From contig JAAAOG010000217.1 in assembly GCA_009909005.1 (NCBI GenBank), positions 1 through 64,000 on the forward strand: a stretch of 64,000 bases of DNA, read 5' to 3'. Shown here piece by piece: positions 52,502 through 63,023 of the stretch (its first letter is position 1; the number at the start of each line of letters is the position of its first letter). The DNA comes from Alphaproteobacteria bacterium (GTDB taxonomy: Bacteria; Pseudomonadota; Alphaproteobacteria; DSM-16000; Inquilinaceae). A program made the position numbers and the translations under genes. Under the pieces are notes generated by a model. That model made no database searches, was not told the origin of the DNA, and saw only the letters and a list, made by a program, of their open reading frames with translations.

Positions 52502-55500
52502 GCCGCGGTCCCGCCGGCCGGCTGACGGCCGCCTTCATCGATTCGGCGATCACGCCGCTGATGCTGATCGCCGCCCTGGTTGCCGGCCTCATCGCCTTCG
52601 CCGCCCTGCCGCGCGAGGAGGAGCCGCAGATCCGCGTGCCGCTGGTCGACGTGCATGTCCGCGCCGACGGGCTGCAGGCCCGCGACGCGGTCGAGCTGGT
52701 CACAGAGCCGCTGGAGGACATCATCGCCGGCATCGACGATGTCGAGCATGTCTACAGCGAGACGGCCGACGACCGGGTCACCGTCACGGCCCGCTTTTTC
52801 GTCGGCACCGACGAGGACGATGCCATTCTGCGGGTGCATGAGACGGTGCGGGCCAATTTCGACCGCATCCCGCTCGGCATTCCCGAGCCGCTGATCGTCG
52901 GCCGCGGCATCAACGACGTCGCCATCATCGTCGTCACCCTCGCGCCCGACCCGGCGGTGGCCGACCGCTGGACCGACAACGACCTGTACGACCTCGCCGA
53001 CGAGCTGCTGTTCGAGCTGCGCAAGGTCGAGGATGTCGGGCTCACCTATCTCGTCGGCGGCCGGCCGGACCAGATCCGGGTCGAGCCCGACCCCGAGCGC
53101 CTGTCGCTCTACGGCATCACCCTCAACCGGCTGGTCGAGAAGGTCGAGGAGGCCAACCGCTCCTTCCGGATCGGCCGGCTGCGCACCGACGGCCGGACGC
53201 TGGAGGCGGTGGCCGGGCAGACATTGCAGGGGGTGCCGGATATCGGCCTGCTGGTGCTCTCCAGCTTCGACGGCCGGCCGGTCTATGTCCGCGACGTCGC
53301 CGATATCGTCGTCGGTGCCGCGCCGGAGGAAAGCCGGGTCTGGCATATCGCCCGCAGCGAGGCGGAGGGCGGCGCCGGCCTGACCCGGGTGCCGGCGGTC
53401 AGCATCGCGCTGGCCAAGCGCCAGGGCGCCAACGCCACGGTCATCGCCGACCGGATCCGCGCGCGCCTGGACCTGGTGCAGGGGCGCATCGTGCCCGAGG
53501 GCATCCGGGTCAGCGTCACCCGCGATTATGGCGAGACCGCCGGCGACAAATCGGCCAGCCTCACCACCAGCCTGGTCTCGGCCACCGCGGTGATCGTGCT
53601 GTTCATCGGCGCCTTCGTCGGGCCGCGCGCCGGCGTGGTCGTGCTGATCGTCATCCCCACCAGCATTCTGCTGACGCTGTTCTGGGCCTGGCTGCTCGAC
53701 TACACCATCAACCGGGTCAGCCTGTTCGCCCTGATCTTCTCGATCGGCATCCTGGTCGACGACGCCATCGTGGTGATCGAGAACATCGCCCGGCACTGGG
53801 CGATGGGCGACGACCGTCCGCGCCTGCAGGCGGCGGTTGAGGCGGTGGACGAGGTCGGCAACCCGACGATCATCTCCACCCTGACCATCATCGCCGCGCT
53901 GCTGCCGATGATGTTCGTGTCCGGCCTGATGGGCCCGTATATGAGCCCGATCCCGGCCAATGCCTCGGCGGCCATCGTCTTCAGCACCCTGGTGGCGCTG
54001 ACCATCACCCCCTGGCTGATGCTGAAGCTGGGCACGCCGCGCGCGGCCCGGGTCTCGGGCGGCGGGGGCGGGCCCAACCGGCTCGGCCGCGCCTATCTCT
54101 TCGCCGCCCGCCCGGTGCTGAAGGGCCGGCTGCGGCCCGCCCTGTTCCTCCTCGCCGTCCTTGCCTTGACGGCGGGGGCCTGCCTGCTCTTCGTCACCCG
54201 CGACGTCACGGTCAAGCTGCTGCCCTTCGACAACAAGTCCGAGCTGCAGGTGCTGGTCGACCTGCCCGAGGGGGCCAGCGTCGAGGACACCGACCGGGTG
54301 CTGGCGGCGGCGGCCGAGCGGGTGATGGCCGTGCCGGAGGTGTCGACCATCCAGGCCCATGCCGGCACCGCCGCGCCGTTCAACTTCAATGGCCTGGTCC
54401 GGCACTATTACCTGCGACAATCGCCGGAGCTGGGCGATCTGCAGGTCAACCTGGTCGACAAGGACGCCCGCGATCGCCAGAGCCACGCCATCGCCCTGGA
54501 GGTCCGGCGGATCCTGCAGGACCTTCCGGTGCCGGCGGGGACGGTCATCAAGGTGGTCGAGGTGCCGCCCGGCCCGCCGGTGCTCGCCACCCTGCTGGCC
54601 GAGATCTACGGACCCGATCGCGAAACCCGGCGGGCGGCGGCGGACCGGGTGCGCGACATCTACGAGGCGGTGCCGTTCATCGTCGATGTCGACGACAGCC
54701 TGGGCGAACCGGCCGACCGGCTGCGCTTCGTCATCGACCAGGACAATCTGGAATTCCACGGCGTCACCCAGCAGGCCGTGTACGATACGCTGCAGGCTCT
54801 GCTCGGCGGCACGGCGATCGGCTATTCCCATCGCGGTGAGGGGCGCGACCCGATCGAAATCGTCATCCGCCTGCCGAAATCGCAGCTGGCACCGGGCGAG
54901 CGCCTGCTGGCCACGCCGGTGCCGGCCGCCGCCCGCACCGGCGCCATCGAGGGCGTGGTCGAGCTGGGCGACGTCGTGCATCTGGAGCGCATCCCGGCCA
55001 GCTATCCGATCTTCCGGCGCAACGGCCAGAGCGCCGTCATGGTGATGGGGGAGCTGGCGGGCGCGTTCGAGGCGCCGATCTACGGCATGCTGGCGGTAGC
55101 CGAGCGGCTGGAGGAGCAGGCGGCGGCGGCCGGCGGCGATATCGCCATCAGCCTCTACGGCCAGCCAAGCGACGAATCCTTTGCGACGCTGCTATGGGAC
55201 GGCGAGTGGCACGTCACCTATGTCACCTTCCGCGACATGGGGCTGGCCTTCGGCGTCGCCCTGCTCGCCATCTATCTGATCCTCGTGGCCCAGTTCGGCC
55301 ATTACCGCCTGCCGCTGCTGGTCATGGCGCCGGTGCCGCTGACCCTGCTCGGCATCGTGCTGGGACACTGGGCTCTGGGCGCGGCCTTCACCGCCACCTC
55401 GATGATCGGCTTCATCGCGCTCGCCGGGATCGTCATCCGCAATGCGATCCTGCTGATCGAATTCGTCCGCCAGTTCGACAGCGCGGACCGGGACTACCGA

Positions 55501-55704
55501 GAGGTGGTGCTGGAGGCCGGGGCGGTCCGCTTCACCCCCATCGTGCTGACGGCCGTCACCTCGATCATCGGCGCGCTGTTCATCCTCCCCGACCCGATCT
55601 TCGAAGGCCTGGCGGTCTCGCTGATCTTCGGCCTCGCCAGCTCCACCATCCTGACGGTCATGGTCGTCCCGGCCTTCCTGCTGCTGGGGCGCAGGCAGGC
55701 GTGA
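52498..55704 (+). CDS. RND family efflux transporter, inner-membrane subunit
   Basis: 1068 residues, the normal AcrB-family length, with 12 membrane helices in two halves and large periplasmic loops. The helix-4 proton-relay aspartates are in FSIGILVDDAIVVIENIARH. An early PREEEPQIRVP motif and the matching late motif GIVIRNAILLIEFVRQFDSA are present. It exports lipophilic or cationic compounds by proton antiport; substrate cannot be read. It overlaps its adaptor by four bases. No outer-membrane factor gene or regulator is adjacent; parB converges with only six bases between. Confidence 0.93.
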   Translation: MSRGPAGRLTAAFIDSAITPLMLIAALVAGLIAFAALPREEEPQIRVPLVDVHVRADGLQARDAVELVTEPLEDIIAGIDDVEHVYSETADDRVTVTARFFVGTDEDDAILRVHETVRANFDRIPLGIPEPLIVGRGINDVAIIVVTLAPDPAVADRWTDNDLYDLADELLFELRKVEDVGLTYLVGGRPDQIRVEPDPERLSLYGITLNRLVEKVEEANRSFRIGRLRTDGRTLEAVAGQTLQGVPDIGLLVLSSFDGRPVYVRDVADIVVGAAPEESRVWHIARSEAEGGAGLTRVPAVSIALAKRQGANATVIADRIRARLDLVQGRIVPEGIRVSVTRDYGETAGDKSASLTTSLVSATAVIVLFIGAFVGPRAGVVVLIVIPTSILLTLFWAWLLDYTINRVSLFALIFSIGILVDDAIVVIENIARHWAMGDDRPRLQAAVEAVDEVGNPTIISTLTIIAALLPMMFVSGLMGPYMSPIPANASAAIVFSTLVALTITPWLMLKLGTPRAARVSGGGGGPNRLGRAYLFAARPVLKGRLRPALFLLAVLALTAGACLLFVTRDVTVKLLPFDNKSELQVLVDLPEGASVEDTDRVLAAAAERVMAVPEVSTIQAHAGTAAPFNFNGLVRHYYLRQSPELGDLQVNLVDKDARDRQSHAIALEVRRILQDLPVPAGTVIKVVEVPPGPPVLATLLAEIYGPDRETRRAAADRVRDIYEAVPFIVDVDDSLGEPADRLRFVIDQDNLEFHGVTQQAVYDTLQALLGGTAIGYSHRGEGRDPIEIVIRLPKSQLAPGERLLATPVPAAARTGAIEGVVELGDVVHLERIPASYPIFRRNGQSAVMVMGELAGAFEAPIYGMLAVAERLEEQAAAAGGDIAISLYGQPSDESFATLLWDGEWHVTYVTFRDMGLAFGVALLAIYLILVAQFGHYRLPLLVMAPVPLTLLGIVLGHWALGAAFTATSMIGFIALAGIVIRNAILLIEFVRQFDSADRDYREVVLEAGAVRFTPIVLTAVTSIIGALFILPDPIFEGLAVSLIFGLASSTILTVMVVPAFLLLGRRQA

Positions 55705-55710
55705 CCGGGG

Positions 55711-56634
55711 CTATGTCTCGATGCCGAGGCGGCGGAGGACGTCGTCGAGCTGGTCGAGCGTGCCGTAATGGATGGTCAGCGTGCCGGACTGGCGGCCGGT
55801 CTCCTTGATGCTGACCTTGAGGCCGAGGACGGAGGACGCCTCCTCCTCAAGGGCGACGGTGTTGGGATCGGGTTCGGCCTGGGCCGGTCCCTTCGCGCGG
55901 CGCCGCGGCGCCTGGCGCGCGGGCGCGCCCGTCTCGCCGGTCGCGACGGCACTTTCCTGCCGCACGGCGGCTTCGACATCGCGGACGGTCAGGCCCTTGT
56001 CGACGATGCGCTCGGCCAGGGCGACGGGGTCGCCGGCGCCGAGCAGGGCCCGGGCATGGCCGGCGCTGAGCTTGCCGTCATTGACCAGCGCCTTGACCGG
56101 GTCCGGCAGCTCGCGCAGGCGGATGGTGTTGGCGATATGGCTGCGGCTCTTGCCCACCGCCCGGCCCAGTACCTCCTGGGTATGGCCGAACTCGGCGATC
56201 AGGCGGTGATAGCCCTCCGCCTCTTCCAGCGGCCCGAGATCCTGGCGCTGGACGTTTTCGATCAGCGCCAGCTGCAGCGCCTCGGTATCCGACACCTCGC
56301 GGACGACCACCGGCACGTCGTGCAGCTGCGCCTGCTGGGCGGCCCGCCAGCGCCGCTCGCCGGCGACGATCTCGTAATGCTCCGGCGTATCGGCCCGGCG
56401 GCGCACCAGGATCGGCTGGATGATGCCCTGGGCGCGGATCGACTCGGCCAGGCCCTCCAGCGCCGCCTCGTCGAAGCTGCGGCGCGGCTGGAACGGGTTG
56501 GGCACGAGCAGGTCGATGGGGACGGTCCGGGCGCTCGACAGGTCCGGCTCGGGCTCGCGGGTCGCCGGGCTGTCGCCGAACAGGGCGTCGAGCCCGCGGC
56601 CCAGGCCATGGCGGCGGCGGCCGGTGTCGCTCAT
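55711..56634 (-). CDS. parB: Chromosome partitioning protein ParB
   Basis: 307 residues. N-terminal ParA-interacting RRHGLGRGLDALFG, then the CTPase/ParB domain (PNPFQPRRSFDEAALEGLAE, YEIVAGERRWRAAQ, ALIENVQRQDL), then the helix-turn-helix (GHTQEVLGRAVGKSRSHIAN), and a C-terminal dimer domain. It binds parS and spreads as a CTP-dependent clamp. It lies three bases after parA on the same strand. No parS site (TGTTTCACGTGAAACA) was seen in the window. Confidence 0.97.
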   Translation of the reverse strand: MSDTGRRRHGLGRGLDALFGDSPATREPEPDLSSARTVPIDLLVPNPFQPRRSFDEAALEGLAESIRAQGIIQPILVRRRADTPEHYEIVAGERRWRAAQQAQLHDVPVVVREVSDTEALQLALIENVQRQDLGPLEEAEGYHRLIAEFGHTQEVLGRAVGKSRSHIANTIRLRELPDPVKALVNDGKLSAGHARALLGAGDPVALAERIVDKGLTVRDVEAAVRQESAVATGETGAPARQAPRRRAKGPAQAEPDPNTVALEEEASSVLGLKVSIKETGRQSGTLTIHYGTLDQLDDVLRRLGIET

Positions 56635-56637
56635 GGG

Positions 56638-57475
<838 letters not shown>

Positions 57476-57483
<8 letters not shown>

Positions 57484-58087
57484 GGCCGAGTCCTTCAAGG
57501 CGCAGCACGACGCCGCGCGGGTCGCTGAGGCTGGGACGGTGCTCGACCCTGAGTGTGGCCATTCTTGTGGCGGAGGTCAATTCCCTGTCTACATCTTGGC
57601 CTTTGGGGAAGAGGCAGACGGTTTTTTCATGGCAGAAAGGACGGGCCAGCGGCAATAACCGGTCGAGCGGCGCCAGCGCCCGGGCGGTGACCACATCGGC
57701 GCGGAGGGCCGGGGCTTTTTCGATCCCGCAGGCATGGATCGAGACCTGCGGCCCGGCGCCGGTGGTGCGCGCCGCCTCGCGCAGGAACACCGCCTTGCGG
57801 CGGTCGCGCTCGATCAGATGGACGTCCGGCACGCCGAGGATGGCGAGGACGAGGCCGGGGAACCCCGCACCGCTGCCCAGGTCGACCAGCACCCGGGCCT
57901 GTTCGGGGATCAGCGGCAAGAGCTGGGCCGAATCGAGCATGTGCCGGCGCCAGAGATCGCCGAGGGTCGAGGCTGCCACCAGATTGACCGCCCTCTGCCA
58001 TTCGACAAGCAGATCGGCATAGACCTGCAGGCGCTCGAGCCGTTCCGGTGTTACGCCCGTATGGTTCCGGAAATCCGATGGGGTCAT
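57476..58087 (-). CDS. rsmG: 16S rRNA (guanine-527-N7)-methyltransferase RsmG
   Basis: 203 residues: LLVEWQRAVNLVAASTLGDL, HMLDSAQLLPL, SAM motif LVDLGSGAGFPGLVLAI, and ERDRRKAVFLREAARTTG. It methylates G527 of 16S rRNA. The start is ATG 58087; a GTG three codons before is possible. It overlaps parA. The rsmG-parA-parB order is conserved near the origin, though mnmE and mnmG, usually upstream, are missing here. Confidence 0.95.
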
Positions 58088-58158
58088 GGAAGACACGTCA
58101 TGGACGGACGGTCAGCCGTTCGCAAGGAGGATTCGGCCGATCGCCGCACCGACCTCGC

Positions 58159-59364
58159 TCACCTTCCGGACCGCGCGCGATGTGGGGATCCTCCCGCGGT
58201 GTCCCGGCCCGCCAGGGCGGCGGCGAGGATGAGCGCGCCGGCCGCCGCCAGCGACGGCACCAGGAAACTGCCCAGCGCGTCGTGCAGCAGGCCGGCGAAG
58301 CTGGGGCCGATGATCTGGCCGAGGCCGAAGGCGGCGGTCATCAGGGCCAGGACGCGCTGCGGGTTGGCCGGCCTCGCCTGCCGCGCCGCCATCAGCCCCA
58401 GCGCCGTGATTCCCATGAAGGTGCCGCCCATCAGCACCGCGGCGGTGAGGGCGCCGGCCGGCCCGGTCCACAGCACGCTGGCCAGAATGCCGGCCGCCTC
58501 GACCAGGCAGGCCAGCGCATAAGCCGGCCGCAGGCCGAGGCGGCGGCCGATCAGGCTCCAAAAGGCGACCGAGGGGATGCCGGCGAGGCCGACCGCGGCC
58601 CAGATCACCGGCTCCAGGGCCGCCGTGGCGGGCGCCTCCCGCACGATGGCGACCAGAAATGTGGCGGTGATGATATAGCCGAAGCCGAACAGCCCGTAGG
58701 CGATGACGAGCGAGACGTAACCGCCCCGCGTTGCGGCCGTCTCGGACGGCAGGGAGGGAGGCGGCGCCTGGTCCTGGGGCAACGCCGTCGGGACGGCGCG
58801 CTGGACCGCCGGGACGGCCAGGGCCGCAGCCGCGCCGCTGACGAGCCACAGGGCCCGCCAGTCCGCGCCGGCCTCGCGCGCCAGGGCCACCAGCACCGCC
58901 GACAGGGCGATGCCCACCCCGACCCCGCCGAAATGCAGCGCCGACAGCCCCGGCCGTCCGGCCTCCGCCAGGCGCCCCAGCACCAGCGTCGAGGCACAGA
59001 CCAGCACGAAGGCGCTCGCCACACCGCCCATAAACCGGAGGGCGAGAAAGGCGGGGAGACCGTCGGGCAGGGCCATGGCCGCGGTGGTCAGTGCACTGCC
59101 GGCCAGGCCGCCCAGCAGCCAGGCGCGAGGCCCGCCCGGCAGGCCGGGCAGCGCTGCGATCAGGGCGCCGGCCAGATAGCCGAGGAAGTTGGCCGAGGCG
59201 ATCAGCCCGCCCTCGGCCGTGCCCAGGCCGGTGCTCTCCAGCATCGCCGGCAGGATCGGCGTATAGACGAAGCGGCCGACGCCCATCGCGGCGGCCAGCG
59301 CCGCGAGGCCGCCCAATGCGAGGGTGACGGGGGAAACGGGCCGGGCGGCGGCCGCTGCCGTCAC
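58159..59364 (-). CDS. MFS transporter, YbfB/YjiJ family
   Basis: 401 residues, 12 membrane helices. The YbfB/YjiJ pattern is visible at the start: GLAALAAAMGVGRFVYTPIL and GLIASANFLGYLAGALIAA. It continues with ALRFMGGVASAFVLVCAST and GYGLFGFGYIITATFLVAI-like helices. The substrate is unknown. GTG 59364 overlaps the GST stop by four bases, so it is co-translated with the GST. Confidence 0.9.
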   Translation of the reverse strand: MTAAAAARPVSPVTLALGGLAALAAAMGVGRFVYTPILPAMLESTGLGTAEGGLIASANFLGYLAGALIAALPGLPGGPRAWLLGGLAGSALTTAAMALPDGLPAFLALRFMGGVASAFVLVCASTLVLGRLAEAGRPGLSALHFGGVGVGIALSAVLVALAREAGADWRALWLVSGAAAALAVPAVQRAVPTALPQDQAPPPSLPSETAATRGGYVSLVIAYGLFGFGYIITATFLVAIVREAPATAALEPVIWAAVGLAGIPSVAFWSLIGRRLGLRPAYALACLVEAAGILASVLWTGPAGALTAAVLMGGTFMGITALGLMAARQARPANPQRVLALMTAAFGLGQIIGPSFAGLLHDALGSFLVPSLAAAGALILAAALAGRDTAGGSPHRARSGR

Positions 59365-59960
59365 TGCGGCGCCGTCTCCGCCAGGCTGGGTCGGGCGGCC
59401 AGGCTTTCGAACCAGGCGGTCAATTCGGGCCGGCCCGCGCGCCAGCCGATGTCGGGATGGCGGAATTCGACATAGGCCAGCGCCGCCGCCAGGGCGATAT
59501 GGCCGAGCGTCGCCGCGCCGGGCAGACGCTGCACCTCGCCGGGCACCGCATCCAGGGCGCGGGCAAGCTGGCCGCGCCAGCGTGCCGCCGTGGTCGGGGC
59601 GCGTTCGTCCTCCGGCTTGCGGCGCTCCATGGTCAGGCCGACGGCCAGGTCCATGATCCCGTCGGCCAGCGCCTCGGCCCGGAGCACCAGAAAGCGATCC
59701 GGACCGGCGGCCGGCACCAGGGCCGGGCCGTCGCCCTCAGCGTCGAGCCAGGCGCAGATCACCGGGCTGTCGAACAGCGTGGTGCCGTCATCGAGCGCCA
59801 GGGCCGGCACCTTGCCGAGCGGGTTGGCGGCGATCAGGTCGGCCGGGTCCTGGGCCGTCTCGACGATTTTTTCCTCGATGCGGCCGGCCAGCCCCTTCTC
59901 ACGGGCCGTCGCGCGGACCTTGCGGGCATAGGGCGATGCCGGCGACCAGTAGAGCTTCAT
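59361..59960 (-). CDS. Glutathione S-transferase family protein
   Basis: 199 residues. The thioredoxin-like N-terminal domain reads MKLYWSPASPYARKVRATAR, NPLGKVPALALDDG (cis-Pro), and LFDSPVICAWLD (glutathione-binding Ser). The C-terminal helical domain follows. It probably conjugates or reduces small molecules with glutathione. The start is ATG 59960, the family N-terminus. It is coupled to the MFS gene by overlap, hinting at joint detoxification. Confidence 0.93.
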   Translation of the reverse strand: MKLYWSPASPYARKVRATAREKGLAGRIEEKIVETAQDPADLIAANPLGKVPALALDDGTTLFDSPVICAWLDAEGDGPALVPAAGPDRFLVLRAEALADGIMDLAVGLTMERRKPEDERAPTTAARWRGQLARALDAVPGEVQRLPGAATLGHIALAAALAYVEFRHPDIGWRAGRPELTAWFESLAARPSLAETAPQ

Positions 59961-60081
59961 GCGTGCCTCCGTGTCAGCGCGGCGCAGCATAGGGCGCCTG
60001 CCGCCATCACGGGAAACGCATTGTGGTGATTGCATCGATCAGCGTGCGTGATGCGGCCTCTCGCCGTTCCCGGCCGCGACA

Positions 60082-61332
60082 TCACACGATCCCATCGTCA
60101 TCCAGAATCGTGCGGGAGGCGGAGAGGCTGGTGGCGCCACCCGGGAAGCCGGCGCCGAGCGGGGCGAAGATTTCGAGGGAGAAGACTTCGTCCGGTTCCG
60201 CCTCGATATCGCCGAGGATTTCGACCGGGATCACAAGATTCTCCTGGCCAGGGTAAAGCACGACCTCGCCGGATGCCGGGATGAAATCCTCGCCGGCCTG
60301 GGCGGTGCCGGAGACGGTGCGGTACGAGACGCTGGCTTCGCGCGTCAGAAGGGAACTCAGCTCAAGGAAAAAATAGGCGAGCGTCGTTCCGTCGTCGCCT
60401 TCCGCAATCTCGAAAACCACCTCGTCGCGCGACTGCGGACGGTCCGGGAAGGATGCCTGCATCTGTTCGTCGATCCAACGGTCGAAAAAGGCGACGCGCG
60501 TGTCGACGCTGAATTCTCCGAATGACGAGTTTTCCACATCGTCATTGTCGGTCACCACGCCGTCTTCGCCGCCCAATCCGAAGCTGGTGATGCCGGCAAG
60601 TCTGCCCTCGACAAAACCCGGGCCGCCGGAATCGCCGTTGGTGGTGTTCACCTCGTCGGCCCCGAAGCCGCGATCGGTGATGCCGAAATATTGGCCGGAC
60701 GCATCCCGGGCGGCCGAGCCATCGTCGAAATCGAAAATCAGGCCTTGAGCATTGTCGCTCGACAGGTCGGGAACGGTGCCGTCGTCGAAGTAGAAGTCGT
60801 CCAGATCGATCGCGAAATCGTATTCGTTCCATCCGTAGCGTTTGACGGGCGCGGTTTCGAAGTCCTCCGTGCCTTCCGCCCCGGTGCCGCGGATGCCGAA
60901 GCCGACCTTGGTGAAGGGCTTGCCGGTGTCCTCGTCCAAAGCGCGGAAAATATCATAGCGTTCGGCACCAGGCGGTGCGGGCTCGTCCAGAAAAAGGATG
61001 CCAATGTCGTTTCGTGATGCGGGATCGTCCGTATCCCATTCCGGGTGGATGACGAGGGACGACGCGGTAACCTCGGTGACGCCGTCCGCGAGGTGGAAGA
61101 GGACGGAGAAGAACGCGCTCAGCTCGTCCGGTGGCACCTCCTCGATGACATGCGCCGCCGTCAGGATCGCTCGCCCGCCATACAGCAAGGCCCCGGTTCC
61201 GGCCAGCTCGCCCTCGGCGTCAATCCGGACGACGCCGTCGAAGCCCATGCCGGGTGCCACATGATAGTCCGGGTCGTCGGGATCGTCCGTCGGGACCGCA
61301 ATGAACGGCGTAATCCCTGTCCAACCCGTCAG
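60082..61332 (-). CDS. Trypsin-like serine protease with C-terminal Calx-beta domain
   Basis: About 416 residues from the proposed CTG start. The S1-type domain has GTGALLYGGRAILTAAHVI (His), SRNDIGILFLDEP (Asp), and TTNGDSGGPGFVEGRLAGI (Ser). The C-terminal 115 residues are a Calx-beta domain (VSYRTVSGTAQAGEDF, VLYPGQENLVIPVEI, SASRTILDDDG). No ATG lies between the frame start at 61602 (inside the opposite gene) and 61248. A perfect AGGAGG (61338-61343) precedes an in-frame CTG at 61332. Starts at GTG 61260 or ATG 61248 are alternatives. No signal peptide is seen; relatives are often secreted by type I systems. Confidence 0.75.
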   Translation of the reverse strand: MTGWTGITPFIAVPTDDPDDPDYHVAPGMGFDGVVRIDAEGELAGTGALLYGGRAILTAAHVIEEVPPDELSAFFSVLFHLADGVTEVTASSLVIHPEWDTDDPASRNDIGILFLDEPAPPGAERYDIFRALDEDTGKPFTKVGFGIRGTGAEGTEDFETAPVKRYGWNEYDFAIDLDDFYFDDGTVPDLSSDNAQGLIFDFDDGSAARDASGQYFGITDRGFGADEVNTTNGDSGGPGFVEGRLAGITSFGLGGEDGVVTDNDDVENSSFGEFSVDTRVAFFDRWIDEQMQASFPDRPQSRDEVVFEIAEGDDGTTLAYFFLELSSLLTREASVSYRTVSGTAQAGEDFIPASGEVVLYPGQENLVIPVEILGDIEAEPDEVFSLEIFAPLGAGFPGGATSLSASRTILDDDGIV

Positions 61333-61477
61333 AGAAGCCTCCTGTTCTTGAATGCCGCATGGATTTGCGTCAGAGAATATCCGCCTGAGAGGCGCATGAT
61401 CGTTGATCGCCCCTTTCCAAAAAGCAACGGAAATTCGGCATAGCGGCGGGACGCAAGTGGGACGGGACAGGACGGCG

Positions 61478-62311
61478 ATGTCGAACCCCTGCCGCCTCGC
61501 CGTCTTTATGGCGCGGGAGGCGCCGCTCGCCGTGGTGCTGCGGCGGGGCCCGAGCGCCTGGGCCGGGCTGGTGCTCTGGGATCGGCGAACCGACAGCTTC
61601 ACGCCCGGCCAGTGGTTTCACGGCCGGGTCTATGGCCGGCGTTGCGACCTGTCGCCGGACGGCCGTCTGTTCGTGTACTTTGCCGCCAAGTTCGGGGCGC
61701 GCGCCGATCCCGACGACATCGGCGAGGCCTGGACGGCGATTTCCCGGCCGCCCCATTTCACGGCGCTGGCGCTGTGGCGCAATATCGGGGCCTGGTATGG
61801 CGGCGGGGCGTTTCGGAGCAACCGCGACCTGTTGCTCGATGCCACCTGCACCATGGAGACCCATCCGAAGTTCCCGGTGAAGAGACTGAAGCTCGCGCCG
61901 TGCCCGCGCGACAGCGCCCCCTGGGAGCAGCGGTTGCTGCGCGACGGCTGGTCCCTGGTCGAGCGCGGCTTCGATCCGCGCACCCACCACCGCCTGGGCC
62001 GGCGGGAGCTCTGGCAGAAGCCGCATCCGGAGGGCAGGGTGTCGCTGTGGCGGGAGGTCGAGGATATCGATTTCCGGCGCTATGGCGGGCTCTATGCCGA
62101 CAGCTACTGGCTGGAAACGGCCGACGACCTGATCCCGCTGCCCGGCGCGCGCTGGGCCGAGTGGGACGGTCCGCGGCTGGTCTTCACCCGCGCCGGCCGG
62201 CTCTTTGCGGCGGCCCTGTCGCCGGACGGTTTGCGGGAAACCGAGCTGTACGATTTCAACCCGCTCCGCCCGCAGACTTTCCCTGCGCCCGACTGGGCGC
62301 AGCGTTGGTAA
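61478..62311 (+). CDS. Conserved protein of unknown function
   Basis: 277 residues, soluble, rich in Trp and Arg: APLAVVLRRGPSAWAGLVLW, PGQWFHGRVYGRRCDLSPDG, LFVYFAAKFG, GEAWTAISRPPHFTALALW. The repeated strands and W motifs suggest a beta-propeller-like fold. I have the impression of a widespread bacterial family without assigned role. ATG 61478 has AGGA six bases upstream. It is divergent from the trypsin-like gene and converges on the toxin gene. Confidence 0.8.
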   Translation: MSNPCRLAVFMAREAPLAVVLRRGPSAWAGLVLWDRRTDSFTPGQWFHGRVYGRRCDLSPDGRLFVYFAAKFGARADPDDIGEAWTAISRPPHFTALALWRNIGAWYGGGAFRSNRDLLLDATCTMETHPKFPVKRLKLAPCPRDSAPWEQRLLRDGWSLVERGFDPRTHHRLGRRELWQKPHPEGRVSLWREVEDIDFRRYGGLYADSYWLETADDLIPLPGARWAEWDGPRLVFTRAGRLFAAALSPDGLRETELYDFNPLRPQTFPAPDWAQRW

Positions 62312-62320
62312 AGTCTTCCA

Positions 62321-62653
62321 TCAAGGGAGGTGGCGTTTCAGGTCCATGGAATCATGAAGAATGCGGACAATTTCAATAACATTGCCGACTTTGGCGCGAT
62401 ACAGCAGGAAATGACGCCCCCGACGCCTCGTGTCCGCGACAGGAAGAGTTCGAATTTCACGGCTGACATCGTTTCGACTACGAGAACCCCGTATGTGTGG
62501 CCCTTTACCTAATCTCTGAATGCTGAAATTTATCATACGTATATATAGATCTGCCTGTTTCTTCCCAAAATTAAGAGTTGTCCACCGAATTATATCCGAA
62601 AAATCCTCTTCCGCTTTCTGGCCCAGGATGACCGACCAATGCTCTTCGCTCAC
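62321..62653 (-). CDS. RelE/ParE family toxin
   Basis: 110 residues: ILGQKAEEDFSDIIRWTTLN (first helix), SREIRTLPVADTRRRGRHFL (core), and VIEIVRILHDSMDLKRHLP, the family C-terminus. Members either poison gyrase (ParE) or cut mRNA (RelE); which applies here is not clear, though the pairing with a ParD-like partner favours ParE. The GTG start overlaps the antitoxin stop (GTGA). Region is A+T-rich. Confidence 0.88.
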   Translation of the reverse strand: MSEEHWSVILGQKAEEDFSDIIRWTTLNFGKKQADLYIRMINFSIQRLGKGPHIRGSRSRNDVSREIRTLPVADTRRRGRHFLLYRAKVGNVIEIVRILHDSMDLKRHLP

Positions 62654-62958
62654 TTGCTTGTTTCATCTCTTTCAGCCAAGGCTGCAGCAATCGCCTGTTC
62701 CCCCACAGTGTCCAGATGCATCACGAGGTCGTCGAAACTCTCGAAGAGTTGCCCTTCTCCCCGCTCCAGGGATTCGATCCCAAGCCGGGCAGCGTCGCGG
62801 AGCGCCTCGAGACGGGCTGCATCCTCTTTCTCCCTCGCCTCCACCAACCGCAAGCCCTCTCTTAGAACCTCCTCGGCGTCACGATAGCGGCCGCTTGCAA
62901 CCAGGTCAGTCACAAGCCTATCTTGATGATCCGTCAGCTCGACATTGCGATTGGGCAT
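62650..62958 (-). CDS. ParD-like ribbon-helix-helix antitoxin
   Basis: 102 residues. The N-terminal ribbon-helix-helix (NVELTDHQDRLVTDLVASGR followed by YRDAEEVLREGLRLV) should bind operator DNA. The helical, charged C-terminal half should wrap the toxin. ATG 62958 has AAGGGA about ten bases upstream. It is the first gene of the two-gene leftward module, as is usual for autoregulated ParDE loci. Confidence 0.88.
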   Translation of the reverse strand: MPNRNVELTDHQDRLVTDLVASGRYRDAEEVLREGLRLVEAREKEDAARLEALRDAARLGIESLERGEGQLFESFDDLVMHLDTVGEQAIAAALAERDETSK

Positions 62959-63023
62959 GGTTTTTCATTCCCTTTCAAAGCCGCAAGTGTAGTCGCCTCT
63001 TCCCAGGCTTGCAAGGTCCCACA

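Noticed and set aside
52405-54981. Minus-strand open frame of over 850 codons
   Set aside because: Antisense to the RND pump; His/Asp/Gly-rich without recognisable motifs.
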